Shown: in pieces, positions 1 to 6,570 of the stretch
How the letters are laid out: each line of letters starts with the position of its first letter
Position numbering within the stretch: the first letter of the stretch is position 1
From: JBBDJB01 sp040880125
GTDB lineage: Bacteria; Planctomycetota; Planctomycetia; Pirellulales; JBBDJB01
NCBI GenBank assembly: GCA_040880125.1
Contig: JBBDJB010000005.1
Location: 1 to 53,997, forward strand
Length of the DNA stretch: 53,997 nucleotides
Direction: 5' to 3'
Translations under genes and position numbers: made by a program
The notes under the pieces: generated by a model
What the model was told of the DNA's origin: nothing
Seen by the model: only the letters and a program-made list of their open reading frames with translations
The model's database searches: none

Positions 1-152
1 ACACGTTCAGCAACGCGCGAGTTGAAACGCTGTATCGGTTGCGATCGCATCGCAAATCCGATGCGTGGAAAGCACTGCGGACTCGTTGGAGTTCACATTG
101 CCTGAAGGAACCGGCGTTTATCAGCGCGGAGACGCGGAGCTTCATCGGATGA
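1..152 (+). CDS. 3' end of an unrecognised element gene (5' truncated by window)
   Basis: An open frame (codons starting at position 3) runs from the window edge to a TGA at 150-152. It reads as a basic, Arg-rich tail ending RSFIG. The stop overlaps the ATG of the next small gene in an ATGA arrangement, which is the main reason to believe it. The fragment is too short to assign a function, and its beginning lies outside the window. Confidence 0.4.
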   Translation, partial: TFSNARVETLYRLRSHRKSDAWKALRTRWSSHCLKEPAFISAETRSFIG

Positions 153-277
153 GCATGAAAAGACCCGGCAAGACTGCCGCGCAGATTCGGCGCGAGAATG
201 CGGAGCACCTTGAGCTTGTGCGGCAGTCCCACAAGCCCGACAAGCCCGACCACCCCAAGGGCGGCCAATCGAAGTAG
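149..277 (+). CDS. Small basic hypothetical protein, 42 aa
   Basis: A short frame starting MSMKRPGKTAAQIRREN and ending in a Lys/Pro/His-rich tail. The ATG at 149 overlaps the stop of the upstream frame (ATGA) and has GGAG at 136-139, nine bases upstream, which favours it over the in-frame ATG at 65. The sequence is strongly basic with one predicted helix, so nucleic-acid binding is possible, but no family is recognised. It probably belongs to the integrative element that continues to 4.27 kb. Confidence 0.45.
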   Translation: MSMKRPGKTAAQIRRENAEHLELVRQSHKPDKPDHPKGGQSK

Positions 278-326
278 CGTTTCTTTTCCCGCCGCATTCA
301 GCGGCACAACCTGGAGATTTTTCAAA

Positions 327-1253
327 ATGACACGTCCTAGAATCGGCCCGCAGATCAAAGATTCCGCATACATCGCCTTCGGCAAAACTTTCCCGTTCGC
401 GAGCAAGCAGTCGCCCGACCACACATCGTCAATGCGTGACGCAAAGCAGAAGGTGGAGCAATTCATTGACGATGTTTTCAATGCGATGGAGCACAAGGCG
501 CAATCGTGCAACTATCGGCTGACGCCGCGCGATTACCTGCGGGGCGACTTCACCCCGCCGGACGAACGGCCGCACAGTCAACGTGTTCGCGAAGACACCG
601 TTGTGCGGACGAACACTCCGCAGGAAACTCAACCTTCCAACTGGGCGCGGAAGGCGATGGACGAAACGGAATCGAATCATCGGCTGACGCCATCGCAGAA
701 ACGCCAGCGGCTTGCGATGTACAAGGCCGAAGCTGAGAAGATTGACAAAGAGAATGCTGCCAAGCAGGAACAGGCGGAACGCGAAAGTGATCCGATCTAC
801 CAGCTTACAAGGTCTGAGGCCGAAAGCTTGCCGAGCTATTTTCAGCCGTCATGGCAAGCTACGGCCGAAGAAACGCATGAGGCTTGTCGGCTGTCCGATG
901 GCTTCCTGTCGGGCAAGATCAGCGTCGAAGAATTCGAGCAACGTAAAAAGACGTTGCTCGACAATTACTTCGGCCGGCGCGAAGCGGAGAAGTCCGAAGC
1001 GGCGGAAAAGCTCAAGGCCGAGCAAGCGGAGTTGGCCGCCGAGCGGAAAACACTCCGCATGGAGAAGGCCGAGATTTCTGAATCCACGGCAACCCCTGAA
1101 CCTGAACCTGAAGTTGAAACCCCTGAGACGACCGAACCCGATGGACTTGCCGAGCTAGCGAAGCTCCCGCCCGACGTGTTGGCGGGGTTGGCGAAGCTCC
1201 CGGCCGACGCTCTGGCGGCGCTGGCGAAACAAGAAACGGGGCAGGCTGAATAG
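327..1253 (+). CDS. Hypothetical element protein with coiled coil and LAxLAKLP repeats, 308 aa
   Basis: Not recognised. The start at 327 is chosen because GGAG lies at 313-316, ten bases upstream; an in-frame start at 198 would overlap the previous gene. The N-terminal 100 residues are mixed and polar. A charged Glu/Lys/Ala-rich segment, likely a coiled coil, covers roughly residues 120-260. It is followed by a Pro/Glu linker (PEPEPEVETPETTEP) and three near-identical tail repeats around LAKLPPDVLAGLAKLP. The last gene before a clear terminator, it follows two small genes on the same strand. A phage scaffold or other structural role would fit the composition, but there is no positive evidence for it. 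Confidence 0.65.
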   Translation: MTRPRIGPQIKDSAYIAFGKTFPFASKQSPDHTSSMRDAKQKVEQFIDDVFNAMEHKAQSCNYRLTPRDYLRGDFTPPDERPHSQRVREDTVVRTNTPQETQPSNWARKAMDETESNHRLTPSQKRQRLAMYKAEAEKIDKENAAKQEQAERESDPIYQLTRSEAESLPSYFQPSWQATAEETHEACRLSDGFLSGKISVEEFEQRKKTLLDNYFGRREAEKSEAAEKLKAEQAELAAERKTLRMEKAEISESTATPEPEPEVETPETTEPDGLAELAKLPPDVLAGLAKLPADALAALAKQETGQAE

Positions 1254-1277
1254 TCCACCCCGTCGTGCGGCGCGAGT

Positions 1278-1310
1278 AGCCCCCGGGGTGTAATACCCCT
1301 GGGGCTTTCT
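1278..1310. terminator. Intrinsic terminator between convergent genes
   Basis: AGCCCC (1278-1283) pairs with GGGGCT (1301-1306) and, across one mismatch, GGGGT (1285-1289) pairs with ACCCC (1295-1299) around a GTAAT loop; TTTCT follows on the plus strand. It lies 24 bases after the plus-strand gene ending at 1253 and 12 bases from the 3' end of the minus-strand gene ending at 1322, so it may serve both. Confidence 0.75.
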
Positions 1311-1321
1311 CATGCGCTCAT

Positions 1322-1621
1322 TTACAGCGGCGGCCCCAACGCATCCGCCACGGTGGACCGTATGAGCCGCACGGCTTCCGCCGGAACGTCCCATACGGAT
1401 GCTAGGGCCTCGATGCGCCGCAGGGCTTCGACGTGCGACGTTGTGGGCCGCCCGTGGTCGCGGCACCATCGGCGCGCCTTCTGGATGCCGATCTTGAAAC
1501 ACTCGATATCCAGATCATCGGGGTTGTGTTCCGCGATGGCTTCGGCCGCAATCACTTCGGCCACGATGGGGCAGTTTGTGACGTTGCGGACCGTCTCGAA
1601 GAGGGCTTGTGTCTGGTTCAT
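1322..1621 (-). CDS. Hypothetical element protein, 99 aa
   Basis: Not recognised. The protein begins MNQTQALFETVRNVTNC and is predicted to be mostly helical, with an Ala/Ile/Glu-rich first half and a basic stretch (KARRWCRDHGR) in the middle. Its ATG shares a base with the TGA of the upstream 77-residue gene (TGATG), the classic sign of translational coupling, so the two are almost certainly co-transcribed from the promoter at 1910-1937. It ends just before the bidirectional terminator at 1278-1310. Confidence 0.6.
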   Translation of the reverse strand: MNQTQALFETVRNVTNCPIVAEVIAAEAIAEHNPDDLDIECFKIGIQKARRWCRDHGRPTTSHVEALRRIEALASVWDVPAEAVRLIRSTVADALGPPL

Positions 1622-1854
1622 CAGGCGGCCTCCCCAACAAGATCGTCGCCCAGCACGTCCCGTGCGTGGGCGAATAGGTTTGCCAGTTCCACCATTTTAG
1701 GATCAAGGACGCGCGTGGCGTAATGGTGGACTGCCATCAAGGCATCGGCGAAGGGGTTATTCTCCCAGTCGCGATTCTCGTTCAACACGCGCTCACACTC
1801 AAATTTGACGGCCGACAGTGCATTCTTTTCGTTCATCATCGTTGCGTTCGTCAT
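1621..1854 (-). CDS. Hypothetical element protein, 77 aa
   Basis: Not recognised. The start is placed at the ATG at 1854 (MTNATMMNEKNALSAV), which is preceded by TTTGGAG about ten bases upstream; a longer frame reaching 2208 would read through the AT-rich promoter region and is unlikely. The product is a short helical protein with acidic and hydrophobic heptad-like spacing (LANLFAHARDVLGDDLVG). It is first in a two-gene unit with the 99-residue gene and is overlapped by it through TGATG. Small early genes next to a control region are typical of phage-like elements. Confidence 0.6.
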   Translation of the reverse strand: MTNATMMNEKNALSAVKFECERVLNENRDWENNPFADALMAVHHYATRVLDPKMVELANLFAHARDVLGDDLVGEAA

Positions 1855-1909
1855 TGTTGCAGTCTCCAAAGGTGAAACGGGAAAGTCTTTCTCACTCCCC
1901 GCTACTTGA

Positions 1910-1937
1910 ATCATATTTCGAGAATGCCGATTGTCAA
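1910..1937 (-). promoter_or_regulatory. Strong sigma70-type promoter for the minus-strand element genes
   Basis: On the minus strand TTGACA (complement of 1932-1937) is separated by 16 bases from TATGAT (complement of 1910-1915). Both boxes are near consensus. The promoter lies about 55-80 bases before the ATG at 1854 and sits at the edge of a markedly AT-rich stretch. Confidence 0.7.
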
Positions 1938-1966
1938 TGAGAATTCTTATATTGGATAGTAGTAAG

Positions 1967-1996
1967 ACTATGTATAAGATAGCGAGACTACATAGT
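1967..1996. promoter_or_regulatory. 8-bp perfect palindrome, possible operator
   Basis: ACTATGTA (1967-1974) and TACATAGT (1989-1996) are perfect inverted repeats separated by 14 bases. They lie 30-60 bases upstream of the -35 box of the 1910-1937 promoter, in the AT-rich spacer between divergently read genes. The arm spacing suits a dimeric repressor or activator. The HTH protein at 2613-3050 is a possible ligand by location only. Confidence 0.4.
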
Positions 1997-2206
1997 ATAA
2001 GAAAGTGGTAGGTTCGATTGTAGCGATTAGTCGGGCTGGGGTTTTCTTGGGAAATGGGCGGGGCCGTGAAACAAAACCAGACTGAGTTCGATAAGAGTTG
2101 CGAAGGGCAGGCACGTTGCCGCCCAAGTGAAACCCCAGCTAGTCCCGCTGTGCCTGTCCCTCGGGCCGCTTGTGGTGGCCCGAGGGACACCCTAATGAGG
2201 AAACCC

Positions 2207-2374
2207 ATGATCTATCGCCACCATTCAATCGCCCAACTCGAATACGAGCGTCAGCGCTTATCGTCGATGCTGGACGCCAGCAGGGCGGATTGGCAGGGCC
2301 GGCCGGGGCTGGAATTGCTGCTGTCCGACATACTCGCCGAGTTGGAAAGGCGGGCCACCACCCCGACAGTGTAA
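2207..2374 (+). CDS. Hypothetical small protein, 55 aa
   Basis: A short frame beginning MIYRHHSIAQLEYERQRL and ending ELERRATTPTV. The ATG at 2207 is preferred because GAGGAAA lies six bases upstream; an in-frame ATG at 2195 is possible. The product is one or two charged helices with a leucine-rich spacing (LELLLSDILAELERR). No family is recognised. It is read away from the divergent control region at 1.9-2.0 kb and ends next to a repeat structure. Confidence 0.5.
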   Translation: MIYRHHSIAQLEYERQRLSSMLDASRADWQGRPGLELLLSDILAELERRATTPTV

Positions 2375-2379
2375 CCCGT

Positions 2380-2504
2380 GAGGGCCGCTCTCCCCGACAG
2401 TGTGAAGTGCCAGGGCAAATGCGAGTGCCAGTAGCCTGCCCACAGTAGGCGAAGTGCCAGAGCTAGTGCGAGTGCCAGTAGCCAGTTCGCGGGGAGCGGC
2501 CCTC
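2380..2504. repeat. Stem enclosing two 33-bp direct repeats
   Basis: GAAGTGCCAG...AGTGCCAGTAGCC occurs at 2404-2436 and again at 2451-2483 with only three differences in 33 bases and a 14-base spacer. The pair is enclosed by inverted arms GAGGGCCGCTCTCCCC (2380-2395) and GGGGAGCGGCCCTC (2491-2504). The 12-mer CCCCGACAGTGT also occurs twice (2361-2372 and 2392-2403). The block lies between the 3' ends of convergent genes of the integrative element. It may be a structured RNA, a terminator or a protein-binding site; two copies do not make a CRISPR array. Confidence 0.65.
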
Positions 2505-2612
2505 AAGGGCCACCTTGCCTGCCCACAAGGGCCGCCTTTGCCATAACGGGTGGTCCTGGGGCTGTTTTCATTCGAGGGGCTAAGCTGGCCTCTCAGGGCC
2601 TCTGAGACGGCC

Positions 2613-3050
2613 CTAGAAATACTCCGTAATCCCATCAGTTCCCCGCCGCTTCCGCCGAGCCGGTGGTGCTTCCACGTCCAGGGCCTTCAAGTCCTCCCGG
2701 TCGATCAGATACCGCGCCCGTTTGCCCGGTCCCGACACGTCGCGGGCCTTCAAGCGGTTCGACTTTATCATCGCGCGAACCTTGTCCGGGGAAACCTTCA
2801 ACTCGCGGGCCAACTGGTTCGGCGTGAGATAACGGCCGCTCTCGAAATGCTGAATCATTCTGCCGACTGCGGCCAGAGCTTCGACGGGTGTTAGCAGTCC
2901 GTTACTTTCATCCACGTAGCCGTGCCGAGCCGCGACTATGCGGGCTTCGTCCACGATGCTGGTGGCCGATACGTTGCGAAAGTATTCAAGATCGTGACAG
3001 CGGCAGAGCGATTCCAGTTGCGCCCGTATGCGTCGAAGTTTGCCGAGCAT
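2613..3050 (-). CDS. Excisionase-like helix-turn-helix protein, 145 aa
   Basis: Residues about 74-122 form a winged HTH of the MerR/excisionase type: TPNQLARELKVSPDKVRAMI is the helix-turn-helix, followed by a basic wing ending YLIDREDLKAL. The C-terminus is a basic tail (PPARRKRRG). The ATG at 3050 shares a base with the TGA of the integrase gene (TGATG), so it is translated from the same message, directly downstream. This is the usual position and fold for a recombination directionality factor. The N-terminal 70 residues are helical and unassigned. It could instead be a transcriptional regulator of the element. Confidence 0.7.
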   Translation of the reverse strand: MLGKLRRIRAQLESLCRCHDLEYFRNVSATSIVDEARIVAARHGYVDESNGLLTPVEALAAVGRMIQHFESGRYLTPNQLARELKVSPDKVRAMIKSNRLKARDVSGPGKRARYLIDREDLKALDVEAPPARRKRRGTDGITEYF

Positions 3051-4198
3051 CAGTTGCCCCCTCTGAACAGCCAAGCTCTCACGTAATCGACCACGGCCCG
3101 CAGTCGATCATCGTCAACCCTCTCTTCGGTGTAGGTGGCCGCCATATCGTTCGCGGCGTCCGCATGGCCCATTATCTCCCGCACGGCTTGAAGGTCGCGG
3201 GACCGGCCGCCGATCGTTTGGAAGGTATGGCGGAGAGCGTAGAAGCCGACACCCTTACGGTGGATGCCTAGTGCCTTCGTTACCTTCGTCGTTTCCTTCG
3301 CGATGGGGTTGTCCCAAACGGACTTCGGCCCCCAGTCGTTCCCTTTCTGAGTCAGGAACACCCGGTCGGTCTGTTCCTGGGGCTTCGGCCGGAACCGCAG
3401 AGCATACCGCACAGCGTGGATCGTCTCAGGCCAGAGGGGGCAGCGGCGCTGTACCCCCGTCTTCGGTCGCGGGAAGTCGAGCCACCCGTTATCGAGGTCA
3501 AGGTGCTTCGTCCGAAGCTCCACGCAATCGTGATTGCCGAGTCCGCAGTTAATCCCCAGTAGAATCATGGCCCGCAGCGGGACGCTGGCCCCCAGTAGCA
3601 TCATGCGTATTTCGCGGTCGGAGAACATCTTCGCGCCGCGCTTGGCCCGGTGGCGGCGGAGGGTGGCCCGGCTGGGCGGCTTGAACGATGGGCCGAAGCG
3701 TAGCGGCCGGTCGAATAGTCCGCTCTCCAATCCCCACTTGAAGACGGTGCGGGTGCGGATGATATCGGACGACAGTCGCACCGGGCCGTGAGTCTCGGCG
3801 AAGACGGCGCGAAGCCGCTGGAAGTCATCGGGCCGCAGATTCTCAACGTCCGGGTTGAACCTGAATACCTCCATCAGCGTCCGACAGGTGACGAAGTAAT
3901 CCTGCCACATGCGTTCCGAGATATCCCCGGCGTCCCGTTGCTGGGCCTTGAAGTTCATGAACCGATTGCACAGTTCGCGGAGCGTACACCCTTCGACCAT
4001 GCGAGGTTCGCGGCCGGCCAGAAGGTCGTCCTTTTCGTCCAGCCACTTTTCCAGGGCCGCCTTCGGATCGTCCCACCGGCCGAAGTAGTGGATACGGCCG
4101 GCCAGCTTTTTTGCCCATTGTCCACTGGAATGGGCGAAGAGCGGGAAGTCCGCATGGGGTTTGCTCGGCTTGCTGACGTTCCGTTTCGGAGCTACCAT
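3050..4198 (-). CDS. Tyrosine recombinase / integrase with atypical catalytic residues, 382 aa
   Basis: An N-terminal SAM-like core-binding domain (about 45-150) is followed by a catalytic domain. With the ATG at 4198 as residue 1, the beta-hairpin Lys is K246, the second Arg is R323, the His is H345 in IMGHADA and the nucleophile is Y356. The usual GLRxxE motif that carries the first catalytic Arg reads GLGNHDC (219-225), so that Arg is absent, and the His of HxLR is Tyr (Y320). The ATG at 4198 has AAGGG upstream; a TTG at 4234 would add 12 residues. It precedes the HTH gene with a TGATG overlap. The family assignment is secure; whether this version is active is open. Confidence 0.9.
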   Translation of the reverse strand: MVAPKRNVSKPSKPHADFPLFAHSSGQWAKKLAGRIHYFGRWDDPKAALEKWLDEKDDLLAGREPRMVEGCTLRELCNRFMNFKAQQRDAGDISERMWQDYFVTCRTLMEVFRFNPDVENLRPDDFQRLRAVFAETHGPVRLSSDIIRTRTVFKWGLESGLFDRPLRFGPSFKPPSRATLRRHRAKRGAKMFSDREIRMMLLGASVPLRAMILLGINCGLGNHDCVELRTKHLDLDNGWLDFPRPKTGVQRRCPLWPETIHAVRYALRFRPKPQEQTDRVFLTQKGNDWGPKSVWDNPIAKETTKVTKALGIHRKGVGFYALRHTFQTIGGRSRDLQAVREIMGHADAANDMAATYTEERVDDDRLRAVVDYVRAWLFRGGN

Positions 4199-4234
4199 TC
4201 CGCGCGCCCTTGTTTGGTCCAGGATTATTGCCAA

Positions 4235-4266
4235 GGTGTGCCGGCGGGTGTACCATCAGGTGTACC
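4235..4266. repeat. Three GGTGTRCC repeats at exact 12-bp spacing
   Basis: GGTGTGCC (4235-4242), GGTGTACC (4247-4254) and GGTGTACC (4259-4266) are spaced exactly 12 bases apart, directly upstream of the integrase gene and 63 bases before the tRNA. Helically near-phased short direct repeats in this place resemble arm-type integrase sites or a directionality-factor/regulator binding array. The role is inferred from position. Confidence 0.5.
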
Positions 4267-4329
4267 GGACGGCAACCCCAACTCTACCCTAGCTCAAAAA
4301 CACTGCAAAACAAGGGAAAAATCGACATC

Positions 4330-4402
4330 GGGGACGTAGCTCAATTGGGAGAGCACCGGCTTTGCAAGCCGGGGGTTGGCGGTTCGAGCCCGCTCGTCTC
4401 CA
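4330..4402 (+). tRNA. tRNA-Ala (TGC anticodon)
   Basis: The cloverleaf can be traced by eye. The acceptor GGGGACG pairs with CGTCTCC (one G-T), the D arm contains AGCTCAATTGGGAGAGC, the anticodon stem is CCGGC/GCCGG with loop TTTGCAA, and the T arm is GGCGG/CCGCT around TTCGAGC. The discriminator base is A and CCA is not encoded. Length is 73 bases. The 5' end faces the integrase gene. Confidence 0.95.
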
Positions 4403-4417
4403 CTGAGGGAAGAAGAA

Positions 4418-4437
4418 CACAGACAGGAATGTCTGTG
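4418..4437. repeat. Dispersed palindrome family 1, copy a
   Basis: CACAGACAGGAATGTCTGTG is a perfect 8-bp stem with a four-base loop. It lies 15 bases after the tRNA gene. It is one of six copies in this window. A half-site of family 3 (GGGACTGGC, 4463-4471) follows. Confidence 0.8.
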
Positions 4438-4500
4438 CCACGGTAGGGGATGGAGCTGGAAAGGGACTGGCTCCGCGCTTGCCCGGAGCGATCTCTGCTG

Positions 4501-5310
4501 CTACTCTCCCGGGTGCGCCGCCCGAGAATCTTGGCCGAACGACTCGGGCAGCACATCGCGAAAGGGCCACTCCGCGAAATCCCCGAGAAAATCGCTCACC
4601 CGGTCGACGATCGCCTGAATGAGGGTTTCTCCCTTCTCCTTGGTGGACGCTTCGGGCTGGCCCAAGGCTCCGGTGCGGGTCCGCCGGTGGAAGCGGCCAG
4701 CTACGGCCACCCCGCGGTGATCTTCTACGACCTGCGGGCCGCCTCCCCGGGCGGACTCCATGGCCACCAACTCTTCATGCAGGAAGAGCATCATCGAGGT
4801 CTCATACTCGCAGGCGTGCGACAGCGCGGGCGTGGACATGCCGTGCCGCGCGGCATCCATCTCGGCCGAGGCGAGGGTCCAATAGCTGCCCAGCGCCAGA
4901 TGGGCGGCGTCGCACGCGTCGCTGGAGTTGGCCATCTCGGTCAGGGCGACCTCGCCGGGGGCGATGTTGCCGCCGTGGCCGTTTAGAAAGAGGATGCGGC
5001 GGAAACCTGCCCGGACGAACGACCGCGCGACGTCCTTGATCAACTCCACATAGATCGTGTTGCGGACCGAAACGGTGCCGGGAAAATCGAGATGATGATC
5101 GGAGGCCCCCAGCCATAACGTGGGCGTCAGCAGCACCTGCTCGGAAAGCCGCTGGTGTACCCGCTCCGCGACGCCGGTCACCAGCAAGGTATCGGTAAGC
5201 AGCGGCAAGTGATGCCCATGCTGCTCGAGCGAAGCCAGCGGGCAGACGACCACCGCTCGCTGCTTGTCCATCTGCTGGATATCCGGCCAGCGCAATTCGC
5301 CGTATCGCAT
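4501..5310 (-). CDS. Creatininase-family metal-dependent amidohydrolase, 269 aa
   Basis: The family hydrolyses cyclic amides or C-N bonds with two metal ions. The hallmark motifs are present: PLASLEQHGHHLPLLTD (E29, H31 and D40 as expected metal ligands), LFLNGHGGN and HACEYETS. Length matches the usual 240-270 residues. The ATG at 5310 is chosen over a GTG nine bases upstream because AAGGTGG precedes it by about five bases. The gene stands alone, facing the tRNA. Relatives include creatininase, ArfB and MftE, and the substrate cannot be told from the sequence. Confidence 0.88.
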   Translation of the reverse strand: MRYGELRWPDIQQMDKQRAVVVCPLASLEQHGHHLPLLTDTLLVTGVAERVHQRLSEQVLLTPTLWLGASDHHLDFPGTVSVRNTIYVELIKDVARSFVRAGFRRILFLNGHGGNIAPGEVALTEMANSSDACDAAHLALGSYWTLASAEMDAARHGMSTPALSHACEYETSMMLFLHEELVAMESARGGGPQVVEDHRGVAVAGRFHRRTRTGALGQPEASTKEKGETLIQAIVDRVSDFLGDFAEWPFRDVLPESFGQDSRAAHPGE

Positions 5311-5586
5311 TGCAGCCACCTTGTCCGTATCGCTTGTGTTTCTTGCCCCGTGCTGGGGGGAGCGCTTGTGTCGCGCCGCAGGCTAGGGCCGCCGTGGACG
5401 GCTGTCAAGCGATCGCCGCCGTTGGCTCGGCCACTGTGCGTTGGCTCGACTGGCGTTGGCTCGACTGGGAAGTGGAGCGGGTGATTTGCTCTCGGCCCCT
5501 CGCCCGGCGTGTTATAAAGGCGGGAAACGGTGCAGGCGGCACCTGCGCCGGCCAACCTTCGACCCGCCCTGGCGGGAGACACGGTG

Positions 5587-6000
5587 ATGAAAGATCCACA
5601 CGAATACGGAATTTACAAATGGTGGCCCGAGGAGGGCGAGGAGGCCTTCCATCCCGACGATGTCCAACAGGCCCGTCGGCTGGTGCCGAGCGATCGGGTG
5701 TGGCGTCGGGAGCGAAGGGAGGAGGAAGAATACGTCGTGCTCTGCTACGGCGAGCAGCGGCTGCGGGTGAAGCCGATGCTCTACGAGCCGATCGACGGCG
5801 AGGGGTTTGACGTCGGCGATTGGGTCGAGGTGAAATCGCGCGTCGGTCAGAACAAGCCGCGGACCGGCGTGATCCTCGAGATGCGCTGGGATCATCACGA
5901 CAAGACGATTCACTACTACATTCAGCAGGCGGGCAACAAGATCCCCCGCCCTTACCTGGCCGAGGACCTGCGCCACGTGGAAGAGACGCGCTCGCCGTAG
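5587..6000 (+). CDS. Conserved hypothetical protein, 137 aa
   Basis: No signal peptide or membrane segment is visible. The protein begins MKDPHEYGIYKWWPEEGEEA and is rich in Trp, Tyr and charged residues. A central segment (GFDVGDWVEVKSRVGQNKP) and the following EMRWDHHDKTIHYYIQ look like a small beta-barrel of SH3/Tudor type. The ATG at 5587 is preceded by GGCGGGAGACACGGTG; a GTG one codon upstream is also possible. No family is recognised. The upstream gene is on the opposite strand, so this is probably a single-gene unit. Confidence 0.75.
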   Translation: MKDPHEYGIYKWWPEEGEEAFHPDDVQQARRLVPSDRVWRRERREEEEYVVLCYGEQRLRVKPMLYEPIDGEGFDVGDWVEVKSRVGQNKPRTGVILEMRWDHHDKTIHYYIQQAGNKIPRPYLAEDLRHVEETRSP

Positions 6001-6570
6001 GTCTTCTGCTCGGGCCCTTCGCTGGAGATGTTTCCGTTTCGCGGGACGAATGGTTGACTTTGGTCGCAAGTTTGCGTATTATCCGAAATGATTAACCGGG
6101 TTTGCTCGACATAGTCGCGTTCGAGTTCCGTAAAAAACTTCCGACTTTTTTCTGGCGGAAAGGGTTTTTCAACACTTCCCGAAACCGGGTGTTGCAAAAG
6201 TCGCAGTGAAATCCGCGTGGCGCTCGTGCGCCATGCAGTAGGGATGCTGACTTTTTCAACGAACGTGGGGCCCCCCCTAGAAGGCGCGTTGCAAAACGTC
6301 CGGGAGGCAACGGCTCCGTAAGGGTGTGAATACCCCAGTTTTTCGGCGGGCGCGTCCGCCGGGAAGTTTTCGCAGCGGCGGAATAGGCACTGCTGGGCAA
6401 GTGTACGGAACTGACAGATAGGTAACAGTCGTGCGGCTTGCTCCGTCCCCTCGGCAAACACGGGATCGTCCTAATCTGGAACAACCCGCACCTAATGGCC
6501 CGCACAGCGGACCCTACTTACGGCAGACCGTCCGTAACCCGGACGCTACTTTCGCGCGAGGAAAATTACG
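6001..6570. other. 570-bp spacer, probable long leader of the ceramidase-like gene
   Basis: No convincing gene is seen on either strand. The region holds a promoter at 6054-6082, a hairpin (CAACA/TGTTG plus CCCG/CGGG, 6170-6194), several T-rich runs and a G/C-rich run near 6270. If the promoter is used, the message has a leader of about 480 bases. Confidence 0.5.
6054..6082 (+). promoter_or_regulatory. Sigma70-type promoter
   Basis: TTGACT (6054-6059), a 17-base spacer and TATTAT (6077-6082) match the consensus at five of six positions in each box. It points towards the gene starting at 6571, about 490 bases away. Confidence 0.55.

Larger units (their letters stand above)
1..4266. mobile_element. 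Right part of an integrative element next to tRNA-Ala
   Basis: Integrase and excisionase-like genes lie next to a tRNA gene and are followed inward by small unrecognised genes, tight TGATG/ATGA overlaps, an AT-rich divergent control region and a repeat block. This differs from the long conserved chromosomal genes after 4.5 kb. The left end is outside the window and no second copy of the tRNA 3' end was seen, so the boundary is approximate. Confidence 0.6.

Noticed and set aside
1621..2208. Longer 195-codon form of the 77-residue element protein
   Set aside because: It would translate through the promoter and AT-rich control region; the ATG at 1854 has a good ribosome site.
2404..2483. Possible CRISPR array
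   Set aside because: Only two repeats with a 14-base spacer and no cas genes.
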